Origin: an uncultured Flavobacteriales bacterium
GTDB taxonomy: Bacteria; Bacteroidota; Bacteroidia; Flavobacteriales_D; Sanyastnellaceae
Reading direction: 5' to 3'
Length of the DNA: 5,793 bases
Assembly (NCBI GenBank): GCA_913057815.1
Contig: CAJXOV010000165.1
Coordinates: forward strand, 1-5,793
Made by a program: the position numbers and the translations under genes. The notes under the pieces were generated by a model. The model was not told where the DNA came from. It was given only the letters and a program-made list of their open reading frames with translations, and did no database searches. Each line of letters starts with the position of its first letter. Position 1 is the stretch's first letter. Shown here piece by piece: positions 1-5,748 of this stretch.

Positions 1-49
1 ACGAGATGTAGAGAGGTCTCGTGGGCTCGGAGATGTGTATAAGAGACAG
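1..49 (+). other. Illumina Nextera P7/Read 2 adapter with i7 index (artefact)
   Basis: This is library adapter, not genome. Bases 1-7 (ACGAGAT) match the end of the P7 sequence. Bases 8-15 (GTAGAGAG) sit in the i7 index slot and match the reverse complement of Nextera index N707 as I remember it. Bases 16-30 (GTCTCGTGGGCTCGG) are the Read 2 adapter, and 31-49 are the 19-bp Tn5 mosaic end AGATGTGTATAAGAGACAG. The junction with insert DNA is at 49/50. Translated from base 21 it gives MGSEMCIRDR, a peptide well known as Nextera contamination in databases. It should be trimmed. Confidence 0.98.
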
Positions 50-50
50 A

Positions 51-479
51 CACACTGGAGATCCTCCTTTTAAATCTGAAGAAGATGCACTGAACTTAAT
101 AATAAATTATCCTGACTATAAAGTGCACGGATACGGAAGGTGGATTTGTGAACTAAAAGAAACTGGTGAACCCATAGGCTGGGCAGGATTGAAAAATCAA
201 CTAGATGATGTGGGTATTATAGATATTGGATATCGCTTCTTACAACAATACTGGAATAAAGGTTATGGGTTTGAAGCAGCTGAAGGATGCCTGAAATACG
301 GATTTGAGGTGTTGAAAATGGAAAAGATAACAGGAAGAGCAGCTATAGAAAACGTACATTCTCACAGTATATTAAAACGAATTGGTCTTAAGGCAGAAGA
401 AGAAAAAAGAGATTGTCATGGAATTAAGGCCATTTATTATTCTTTAACTCTCAAAAAATATCAAAAAATAACCCGCTAA
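51..479 (+). CDS. GNAT family N-acetyltransferase (RimJ/RimL-like), 5'-truncated
   Basis: This is the C-terminal part (about 142 genuine residues, from HTGDPPF onward) of a GNAT acetyltransferase of the Acetyltransf_3/RimJ-RimL type, which transfers acetyl from acetyl-CoA to an amine. Visible features are the central strand (GRWICELKETGEPIGWAGL), the acetyl-CoA-binding motif A at about bases 249-278 (YWNKGYGFEA, matching the Q/R-x-x-G-x-G/A pattern) and motif B at about 348-392 (ENVHSHSILKRIGLK, with the usual Asn and Ser). Family members are usually about 170-180 residues, so some 30-35 N-terminal residues (first strand and helix) are missing. The open frame starts at GTG 21, but its first ten codons are Nextera adapter, so that start is false and the real one lies outside the window. 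Substrate is unknown: this subfamily includes ribosomal-protein, antibiotic and small-molecule acetylases. The stop lies 41 bases before the rocD ATG, with no terminator visible. Confidence 0.88.
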   Translation, partial: HTGDPPFKSEEDALNLIINYPDYKVHGYGRWICELKETGEPIGWAGLKNQLDDVGIIDIGYRFLQQYWNKGYGFEAAEGCLKYGFEVLKMEKITGRAAIENVHSHSILKRIGLKAEEEKRDCHGIKAIYYSLTLKKYQKITR

Positions 480-507
480 ATCATTCGTAGAATTAATTCT
501 AAGCCGC

Positions 508-515
508 TAAATTTG
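508..515 (+). promoter_or_regulatory. Bacteroidota-type -7 promoter element for rocD
   Basis: TAAATTTG is an exact match to the TAnnTTTG -7 consensus used by the primary sigma factor of Bacteroidota. A -33 partner is weak: TTCG at 484-487, with a 20-bp spacer, is one mismatch from TTTG. If used, transcription would begin at about base 518-522, almost on the ATG at 521, giving an essentially leaderless mRNA. The 8-bp motif can arise by chance in AT-rich DNA, so the call rests mainly on its position. Confidence 0.5.
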
Positions 516-520
516 TGCAA

Positions 521-1807
521 ATGGAAACTCAAGTAAAACAAGGATTGTCATCAGCTGAGGCTATGGCGTTTGAAGATAAGTATGGAGCTCACAATTATCA
601 CCCGCTTCCAGTAGTATTAGATAGAGGAGAAGGAGTTTTAGTTTGGGATTCTGAAGGAAAACAATACTATGATTTCCTTTCTGCATACTCAGCAGTAAAC
701 CAAGGTCACTGTCACCCGAAAATAGTAGGAGCTATGAAAGTTCAAGCTGAAAAACTTACTTTAACTAGTAGAGCTTTTTACAATAGTGTATTAGGGAAAT
801 ATGAGAAATATGTTACCGAATATTTTGGTTTTGACAAAGTACTTCCTATGAACACTGGAGCAGAAGCTGTAGAAACAGCTATTAAGCTTTGCCGAAAATG
901 GGCATATGATGTTAAAGGAGTTGCTCAAAATGAGGCTCAAATAATTGTATGTGGAGAAAACTTCCATGGAAGGACAACTACAATTATATCATTCAGTTCC
1001 GACCCAGATGCTAAAGGAAGTTTTGGACCATACACTCCTGGATTTACCAGTATTCCTTATGACGATATAGACGCTTTAGAAAAAGCTCTGGATTCTAGCC
1101 CAAACATAGCAGGATTCATGGTAGAACCTATTCAAGGAGAAGCAGGTGTTTATACACCAGCAGAAGATTTCATTCAAAAAGCAGCAGCACTGTGCAAAGC
1201 TAAAAACGTATTATTTATAGCAGACGAAGTTCAAACAGGAATAGCTAGAACAGGAAGTCTCTTAGCCGTATGCGGAAATTGTACATGTGAAAAGAGTTGT
1301 GAGAAACAAGCTACATACACACAACCAGATATTTTAATATTAGGAAAGGCACTTTCAGGAGGAGCTTACCCTGTTTCTGCTGTTTTAGCTGATGATGATA
1401 TTATGAGTGTAATTCATCCTGGACAACATGGTTCTACTTTTGGCGGAAATCCTGTAGCTGCAGAAGTAGCCATAGCAGCCTTAGAGGTCGTGAAAGATGA
1501 AAATCTAGCCCAGAATGCTCGAAAGCTTGGAATTATCTTCAGAGCTGAAATGGAAAAACTAATTTCTGAATGTGATTTAGTTACTACAGTCAGAGGAAGA
1601 GGATTATTAAATGCTATTATCATTAATGATACTCCTGACAGTAAAACAGCATGGAACCTTTGTGTAGCCATGAAAGACAATGGATTGTTAGCCAAACCTA
1701 CTCATGGAAACATTATCCGTTTTGCACCGCCATTAGTAATGACTGAAGAGCAGTTAATGGAATGTGTACACATAATTAGAAATACAATTTTAGCATACCA
1801 GAAATAA
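521..1807 (+). CDS. rocD: Ornithine--oxo-acid aminotransferase (ornithine delta-aminotransferase)
   Basis: This is a cytosolic PLP enzyme (EC 2.6.1.13) that moves the delta-amino group of L-ornithine to 2-oxoglutarate, giving glutamate-5-semialdehyde and glutamate and linking arginine, proline and glutamate metabolism. At 428 residues from ATG 521 it is full length, slightly above the usual 400-410. It shows fold-type I class III aminotransferase landmarks: the N-terminal [21 protein letters not shown] typical of RocD (18-38), [17 protein letters not shown] (111-127), FHGRTT (148-153), [10 protein letters not shown] (201-210), [11 protein letters not shown] (235-245), the Schiff-base lysine K276 in [13 protein letters not shown], and HGSTFGGNP (303-311). 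Oddity: residues about 250-269 form an insertion with C251, C254, C256 and C260 (see findings). An in-frame GTG at 515 would add two residues but lies inside the -7 motif; an in-frame TAA at 500 bounds the start. There is no Shine-Dalgarno sequence. The next gene starts one base after the stop. Confidence 0.96.
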   Translation: METQVKQGLSSAEAMAFEDKYGAHNYHPLPVVLDRGEGVLVWDSEGKQYYDFLSAYSAVNQGHCHPKIVGAMKVQAEKLTLTSRAFYNSVLGKYEKYVTEYFGFDKVLPMNTGAEAVETAIKLCRKWAYDVKGVAQNEAQIIVCGENFHGRTTTIISFSSDPDAKGSFGPYTPGFTSIPYDDIDALEKALDSSPNIAGFMVEPIQGEAGVYTPAEDFIQKAAALCKAKNVLFIADEVQTGIARTGSLLAVCGNCTCEKSCEKQATYTQPDILILGKALSGGAYPVSAVLADDDIMSVIHPGQHGSTFGGNPVAAEVAIAALEVVKDENLAQNARKLGIIFRAEMEKLISECDLVTTVRGRGLLNAIIINDTPDSKTAWNLCVAMKDNGLLAKPTHGNIIRFAPPLVMTEEQLMECVHIIRNTILAYQK

Positions 1808-1808
1808 A

Positions 1809-2201
1809 GTGAGCACGAGCGTAGCAAAATGCGGAATATTTCTGGTGCTAGTTAGCATTATAATGGGCGCCTTTGGTGCCCATTACTTTTCTTCGTTGTT
1901 AAGTCCTGAAAGAATGAAATCACTTCAAACCGGCATTAATTATCAGATGTATATGGGCTTAGGACTTTTGGCTTTGAGTAGTATAGAGTCTAAATTCTCA
2001 ACTAAGTCTTATCGTTTCGGTTTTCTTCTCATACTAATGGGTAGTCTCTTATTTTCATTATCTATATATGGATTAGTTTATCTGGGATATAAAGAGATTA
2101 CCACAGGAAAATCCATCCTTGGACCGATGACTCCTGTTGGTGGGTCCCTCATGATTATTGGATGGGTTTGGCTGCTTATAGATTTGATGAAGAAAAAATA
2201 A
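1809..2201 (+). CDS. DUF423 family small integral membrane protein (YgdD-like)
   Basis: This 130-residue inner-membrane protein belongs to the DUF423/YgdD family, whose biochemical function is not established. Family hallmarks are GAFGAH (residues 20-25) at the end of the first membrane segment, LSPERMKSLQTGINYQMYMGLGLL (31-54), and LGPMTPVGGSLMIIGW (104-119) near the C-terminus. Four hydrophobic segments are evident at about 8-28, 45-60, 70-93 and 106-126, ending in a basic DLMKKK tail, which matches the family's usual four-helix topology and length. The start is GTG, one base after the rocD stop, so translational coupling is likely. The first in-frame ATG (codon 19) would cut into helix 1, so GTG 1809 is preferred. 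The tight junction implies co-transcription with rocD, but no functional tie between them is known to me. Confidence 0.9.
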   Translation: MSTSVAKCGIFLVLVSIIMGAFGAHYFSSLLSPERMKSLQTGINYQMYMGLGLLALSSIESKFSTKSYRFGFLLILMGSLLFSLSIYGLVYLGYKEITTGKSILGPMTPVGGSLMIIGWVWLLIDLMKKK

Positions 2202-2247
2202 ATCTTCGATAATTACTTAAATCGAATACTAAAATAAGAGCTTAGAA

Positions 2248-2877
2248 ATGGATTTTATAGAAAACCAAAAATGGCGATATGCTACTAAGAAGTTCGATTC
2301 ATCTAAAAGAATTAGCTCTTCCAACTTAGAAAAGATAAAAGAATCAATTCAATTGGCTGCCACTAGTTATGGACTTCAGTTATTCAAAGCTCTAATTATA
2401 GAAGATCCAGAAACAAGAAAAACTCTTCAATCTCAAAGTTGGGGACAGAGTCAAATTACCGAGGCCTCTCATTTAATAGTGTTCTGTAGTTATTCCATTA
2501 TTAAAGATGAACATATAGACAGTTACATTGGCCTAAAGGCTGAGTCTATGGGAGTCGAAGATTCAAGTCTTAAAGGTTATGGCGATTTTATAAAGAGTAA
2601 AATAGCCGAAATGAGTCCTGAACAACAATCAAACTGGAATGCTAAACAAACATACATAGCACTTGGTAATGCTATGGCACTTTGTGCTGAACTAAAAATT
2701 GACACCAGTCCATTGGAAGGGTTCTCACCTGAAGAATATAATTCCACTCTTGGCCTCCACGAAAAAGGATTAGAGGCGGCTGTGGTCTTAGCTATAGGAT
2801 ACCGTTCTGATGAAGACAAGTCTCAAAAAGCGATCAAAATCAGGAAATCTATTCAAGAACTTTTCGAAGTCATATAA
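2248..2877 (+). CDS. NfsB-type NAD(P)H-dependent nitroreductase family oxidoreductase
   Basis: This 209-residue FMN flavoprotein of the nitroreductase (NfsB/NfnB) family is probably a cytosolic homodimer that reduces quinones, nitroaromatics or related electrophiles with NAD(P)H. Family signs are WRYATKKFD (9-17, FMN phosphate-contacting Arg/Lys region), the AATSYGLQ segment (38-44), QTYIALGNAMALCAELKIDTSPLEGF (134-159), the most diagnostic stretch, and VLAIGYRSDED (180-190) near the FMN site. After YGLQ, most relatives I recall have Pro; here it is Leu45. The length is typical. The physiological substrate cannot be told from sequence; members also serve as flavin reductases or dihydropteridine reductases. 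The ATG is preceded by an A-rich leader without a clear Shine-Dalgarno sequence. It lies 46 bases after the DUF423 stop with no terminator between, so it may be read through from the rocD unit or have its own promoter. Confidence 0.9.
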   Translation: MDFIENQKWRYATKKFDSSKRISSSNLEKIKESIQLAATSYGLQLFKALIIEDPETRKTLQSQSWGQSQITEASHLIVFCSYSIIKDEHIDSYIGLKAESMGVEDSSLKGYGDFIKSKIAEMSPEQQSNWNAKQTYIALGNAMALCAELKIDTSPLEGFSPEEYNSTLGLHEKGLEAAVVLAIGYRSDEDKSQKAIKIRKSIQELFEVI

Positions 2878-2899
2878 GCTTCTACATTGTTGAAAAATT

Positions 2900-2958
2900 A
2901 CAGATAGGATCTTCCTTTATTTACAATCAATCGAACTTAAATAATTGTTTCTATCTGT
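2900..2958 (+). repeat. Inverted repeat downstream of the nitroreductase gene
   Basis: ACAGATAGGA (2900-2909) pairs with TTCTATCTGT (2949-2958), nine Watson-Crick pairs and one G-U, around a 39-base loop. A smaller pair (ACAAT 2923-2927 with ATTGT 2944-2948) lies inside the loop. The position 23 bases after the stop fits a 3' mRNA end structure, but no T-run follows, so I do not call it an intrinsic terminator. It could be a chance pairing in AT-rich DNA. Confidence 0.35.
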
Positions 2959-2975
2959 TAAGAAAAGGCTGCGCA

Positions 2976-3000
2976 ACACTAAGTGTAATTAACACACTTA
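2976..3000. repeat. Overlapping short palindromes, possible operator upstream of pckA
   Basis: ACACT-A-AGTGT (2976-2986) is a perfect interrupted palindrome. It overlaps TAAGTGT (2980-2986), which pairs with ACACTTA (2994-3000) across a 7-base spacer. Three copies of the same half-site in alternating orientation resemble a binding site for a dimeric regulator. It lies about 110 bp upstream of the predicted pckA -7 element, which is distant for a simple operator. No known regulator motif was recognised. Confidence 0.3.
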
Positions 3001-3110
3001 ACTCAAAGCGAATAACAATCCACTTACACCCCTGTATTACAAAAACTTAAGGTGTTATAACTTCAGATGAATTATCGCGTATTTGTGACACGGTTAAACG
3101 CTGAATCTCG

Positions 3111-3118
3111 TAATTTTG
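3111..3118 (+). promoter_or_regulatory. Bacteroidota-type -7 promoter element for pckA
   Basis: TAATTTTG is an exact match to the TAnnTTTG -7 consensus. TTTG at 3082-3085 is a possible -33 element, but its 25-bp spacing is longer than the usual range of about 17-23 bp, so the upstream half is uncertain. Transcription would start near 3122-3126, leaving a 5' leader of about 20 bases before the ATG at 3144. The 2878-3143 spacer is the longest gap in the window, which fits a regulated promoter region. Confidence 0.6.
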
Positions 3119-3143
3119 TGTATCTAAACAATAGATTCTTTAC

Positions 3144-4754
3144 ATGAACAATTTTGGATTGAAGGCAGAAAAAGCTAATCTTTCTTACTTAGGATTAGAC
3201 CACGTAGACGCGGCATACTGGAACTTATCTCCAGCAGAATTAACAGAAGAAACCATAATTAAAGGCCAAGGCCTATTGACTGACACAGGAGCTTTAGCCA
3301 TAGATACAGGTGAGTTCACTGGTCGTTCTCCAGCAGATAGGTTTATCGTAAAAGATGCTATAACCACTGACGAAGTTTGGTGGGGGGATATCAATAAACC
3401 ATTCGATTCGGATGCTTTCGATAAGCTTCAAGGAAGAATGCAGGCCTATTTAGCAGGAAGAGAAGTATATGTAAGAGATGCTTATGCTTGTGCTGATGAC
3501 ACTTACAGACTTAACTTAAGAGTAGTAACAGAATTTCCATGGAGTAACATGTTTGCTTCTAACATGTTTTTACGACCTACTCAAGAAGAAATTTTGGACT
3601 TTAACCCTGAGTGGAATGTTATTAATGCACCAGGCTTTATGGCTGATGCTGAAATAGACGGTACTCGTCAACATAATTTTGCGATCATCAACTTTACAAA
3701 GAAGATGATTCTTATAGGAGGAACAGGATATACTGGAGAGATTAAAAAAGGAATATTCTCAGTATTAAACTTTGTACTTCCTGCTCAGAAAGGTGTTCTT
3801 TCTATGCATTGTAGTGCTAATGTTGGAAAAGATGGTGATACTGCTGTTTTCTTTGGTTTAAGTGGGACAGGTAAGACTACCCTTTCTTCAGATCCTAACA
3901 GAAAACTAATCGGTGATGATGAGCATGGATGGTCAGCAGATAAAGTATTTAATTTTGAGGGCGGATGCTATGCTAAAACTATTGATTTAGCAGCCGAAAA
4001 GGAACCTCAGATATACAACGCGATTAAATTTGGGGCTATACTTGAAAATATAGGTTTCGAAGAAAACGGTTGTACTCCTGACTATACTAATATTACAAAG
4101 ACTCAAAACACTAGAGTATCCTACCCTATTCACCATATTGATAATATCATGGTTCCTAGTGCAGGTGATGCACCTAAAAACATCTTTTTTCTAACTGCTG
4201 ATGCTTTTGGAGTTTTACCTCCGGTAAGCAAATTAACCAGAGGACAAGCTATGTATCAGTTTATATCTGGATATACAGCTAAGGTGGCAGGAACAGAGGC
4301 TGGAGTAACTGAACCACAAACAGCATTCTCTGCATGCTTCGGAGCTCCATTTTTACCCCTACATCCTGCTAGATATGCTGAAATGTTAGGAGAGAAAATG
4401 GATAAAGGAAATGTAAATGTTTGGCTAATCAACACTGGTTGGAGTGGTGGAGAGTATGGAACTGGATCTAGAATCAAGTTGAAGTATACTAGAGCTATGA
4501 TTACAGCTGCATTAACAGGTAAGTTAGATAACGTAGAATATAAATGTCATGATGTATTTGGATTAAACTTCCCTACTACATGTCCTGATGTTCCTACAGA
4601 ATTACTTAACGCTAGAAATACTTGGTCAGATAAAAATGCTTATGATACTAAAGCAAATTCACTAGCTGACAAGTTTGTTAAGAATTTTGAGCAGTTTGAA
4701 GAATATGCCAATGAAGAAATAATGAACGCTTCTCCTCAGTCGGTGACTGTATAA
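3144..4754 (+). CDS. pckA: Phosphoenolpyruvate carboxykinase (ATP)
   Basis: This cytosolic ATP-dependent PEP carboxykinase (EC 4.1.1.49) converts oxaloacetate + ATP to phosphoenolpyruvate + ADP + CO2, the entry step of gluconeogenesis; in some anaerobes it runs in reverse. At 536 residues it matches the family (E. coli 540). Visible sites: substrate-binding Arg61 in FTGRSP; TGYTGEIKKGIFSVLNF (194-210) with Lys202 as the likely metal and oxaloacetate ligand; MHCSANVG with metal-ligand His222; P-loop GLSGTGKTT (238-246) with Lys244 and Thr245; metal-binding Asp258-Asp259 in LIGDDEHGW; FNFEGGCYAKTI (269-280); Arg324 in NTRVSYP; and C-terminal NTGWSGGEYGTGSRI (430-444). No catalytic residue is missing. 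The ATP rather than GTP class follows from length and these motifs. The ATG lies about 20 bases after a predicted transcription start, with no Shine-Dalgarno sequence. A terminator directly downstream suggests a single-gene transcript. Confidence 0.98.
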   Translation: MNNFGLKAEKANLSYLGLDHVDAAYWNLSPAELTEETIIKGQGLLTDTGALAIDTGEFTGRSPADRFIVKDAITTDEVWWGDINKPFDSDAFDKLQGRMQAYLAGREVYVRDAYACADDTYRLNLRVVTEFPWSNMFASNMFLRPTQEEILDFNPEWNVINAPGFMADAEIDGTRQHNFAIINFTKKMILIGGTGYTGEIKKGIFSVLNFVLPAQKGVLSMHCSANVGKDGDTAVFFGLSGTGKTTLSSDPNRKLIGDDEHGWSADKVFNFEGGCYAKTIDLAAEKEPQIYNAIKFGAILENIGFEENGCTPDYTNITKTQNTRVSYPIHHIDNIMVPSAGDAPKNIFFLTADAFGVLPPVSKLTRGQAMYQFISGYTAKVAGTEAGVTEPQTAFSACFGAPFLPLHPARYAEMLGEKMDKGNVNVWLINTGWSGGEYGTGSRIKLKYTRAMITAALTGKLDNVEYKCHDVFGLNFPTTCPDVPTELLNARNTWSDKNAYDTKANSLADKFVKNFEQFEEYANEEIMNASPQSVTV

Positions 4755-4780
4755 AACAGAAGAGCACTAAAAATATATTT

Positions 4781-4820
4781 AGCCTCGTGCCTCCTTTTTC
4801 CGGAAAGCACGAGGCTTTTT
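4781..4820 (+). terminator. Rho-independent terminator after pckA
   Basis: AGCCTCGTGC (4781-4790) pairs perfectly with GCACGAGGCT (4807-4816), a 10-bp GC-rich stem, followed by a T-run at 4816-4820. The 16-base loop contains its own 10-bp palindrome TTTCCGGAAA (4797-4806), which could fold as an alternative hairpin. It begins 27 bases after the pckA stop and separates pckA from rsmE. Upstream of the stem the sequence is A-rich (4769-4773), but interrupted, so termination of antisense transcription is possible but weaker. Confidence 0.93.
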
Positions 4821-4866
4821 AGTTTAAATAATGCCGACTTTTGAACTTCACTATTTTTAATAGAAA

Positions 4867-5568
4867 TTGCATTTATCATATATCGAAAACCTTTCTTTAG
4901 GCTCAATAAAGCTCAGTACTGAGGAGTCACTACATGTCTCTAAAGTTCTACGTCTTAAAAATGGTGACTTTGTTAATTTAACTAACGGTAGAGGATCTTC
5001 CGCTAAAGGGATAATTACTGCCGCTGCTAAAAAAAACGTTACTATTCAAGTAGATGAAATCCATACTGAAAATGAAAATCCATATTTGTTAGAACTGGCC
5101 ATAGCACCTACTAAGAGTAATGACCGTTTTGAACTGATTCTTGAAAAATGCACTGAATTGGGTATTTCTAAAATCTATCCTCTATTGACTTTTCATTCTG
5201 AACGAAGAAAGCTGAATATGGAGCGTAGCAAAAAGATAGTGCTTTCAGCCATGAAACAATCTCAGAAAAAATGGCTTCCAGAATTAATGGAACCTATCAA
5301 ATTCAATGATTTTATAGAACAGAGTTTTGAAGGAGATCGAATAATAACCCATTGCAACGCTGACATTTCAAGAGAATCATTAAAAGCTGTTTCTCGGAAT
5401 AAACCTACGCAAATTTGCATAGGCCCTGAAGGAGATTTCTCATCAGAAGAAATTAAATTAGCTATAAATGCACAGTTTAAATCTGCGCACATGGGCCAGG
5501 AAAGACTGAGAACAGAAACTGCAGCTTTATTTGCCACTTCTATTTATCATACAGTTACTTCATTATGA
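4867..5568 (+). CDS. rsmE: 16S rRNA (uracil(1498)-N3)-methyltransferase RsmE
   Basis: This SPOUT-class (trefoil-knot) SAM-dependent methyltransferase (EC 2.1.1.193) makes m3U1498 in 16S rRNA of the small ribosomal subunit. At 233 residues it is typical in length. An N-terminal PUA-like RNA-binding part (1-70) contains HVSKVLRLKNGD (23-34). The catalytic part shows EKCTELGISKIYPL (93-106), the SERRKLNMERSKKI stretch (111-124), the knot motif IGPEGDFSSEE (185-195) and RLRTETAALFAT (213-224), which forms the SAM pocket. The start is TTG: it gives the family-typical MHLSY opening, an in-frame TAG at 4861 rules out anything further upstream, and the first in-frame ATG falls only at codon 117. No good promoter was found between the terminator and the start; TATTTTTA at 4852 is a 7/8 match to the -7 consensus, without a -33 partner. 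Its TGA overlaps the next gene's ATG. Confidence 0.96.
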   Translation: MHLSYIENLSLGSIKLSTEESLHVSKVLRLKNGDFVNLTNGRGSSAKGIITAAAKKNVTIQVDEIHTENENPYLLELAIAPTKSNDRFELILEKCTELGISKIYPLLTFHSERRKLNMERSKKIVLSAMKQSQKKWLPELMEPIKFNDFIEQSFEGDRIITHCNADISRESLKAVSRNKPTQICIGPEGDFSSEEIKLAINAQFKSAHMGQERLRTETAALFATSIYHTVTSL

Positions 5569-5748
5569 AAAAAATAACGGCCATATTACTCATTGTATTA
5601 GGGATTCTTTTAGCTCTAGCCTTTTCAGTTCCTTCACAAAAAGATTTTGAAGAATTTATTACAGATGAGCTCAAAGACCGTGCACATGATGATGTGCTTG
5701 GGCTCAATAATTTTATGATTCAGAACTTGGCTAAGCTTGTGTTTATTG
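5565..5748 (+). CDS. Small secreted or membrane-anchored protein of unknown function, 3'-truncated
   Basis: Only the first 61 codons are present before the adapter. The start ATG overlaps the rsmE stop (ATGA), so it is almost certainly co-translated with rsmE. The N-terminus MKKITAILLIVLGILLALAF (1-20) is a short basic patch plus one hydrophobic helix, either a signal peptide or a membrane anchor; there is no lipobox cysteine. It is followed by VPSQKDFEEFITDELKDRA, a charged and probably helical region, then another mildly hydrophobic stretch (LNNFMIQNLAKLVFI). The PSxxDFxxF pattern after a membrane helix faintly recalls DUF4359-type small proteins, but I cannot confirm that. Residues after I61, reading AVSYTHLTLPT, are translated Nextera adapter and must not be included. 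Confidence 0.75.

Noticed and set aside
21..50. GTG start and MGSEMCIRDR N-terminus of the acetyltransferase frame
   Set aside because: All ten codons derive from adapter sequence, apart from the final base; the true start is outside the window.
1414..1695. Minus-strand open frame of 93 codons inside rocD
   Set aside because: It lies wholly within a well-supported RocD coding region, and its translation shows no recognisable domain; an antisense shadow.
2577..2819. Minus-strand open frame inside the nitroreductase gene
   Set aside because: It is antisense to the most diagnostic part of the nitroreductase, with low-complexity Ser-rich translation; a shadow.
3084..3099. TGTGA at 3084-3088 as a possible CRP-type site upstream of pckA
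   Set aside because: The second half-site is TAAAC instead of TCACA, so the dyad symmetry of a CRP site is absent.
3185..4477. Two minus-strand open frames (3185-3394 and 4256-4477) inside pckA
   Set aside because: Both are fully overlapped by the highly conserved PckA sequence and have no family resemblance or start signals.
5262..5537. Minus-strand open frame inside rsmE
   Set aside because: It is antisense to the conserved SAM-binding knot of RsmE, so coding there is improbable.
50..5748. Search for a defence system, biosynthetic cluster, CRISPR array, tRNA or prophage
   Set aside because: No repeats with spacers, tRNA-like cloverleaf, integrase, toxin-antitoxin pair or cluster-type enzymes were seen. 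The genes are mostly recognisable housekeeping or metabolic functions; only the truncated last gene is unassigned.
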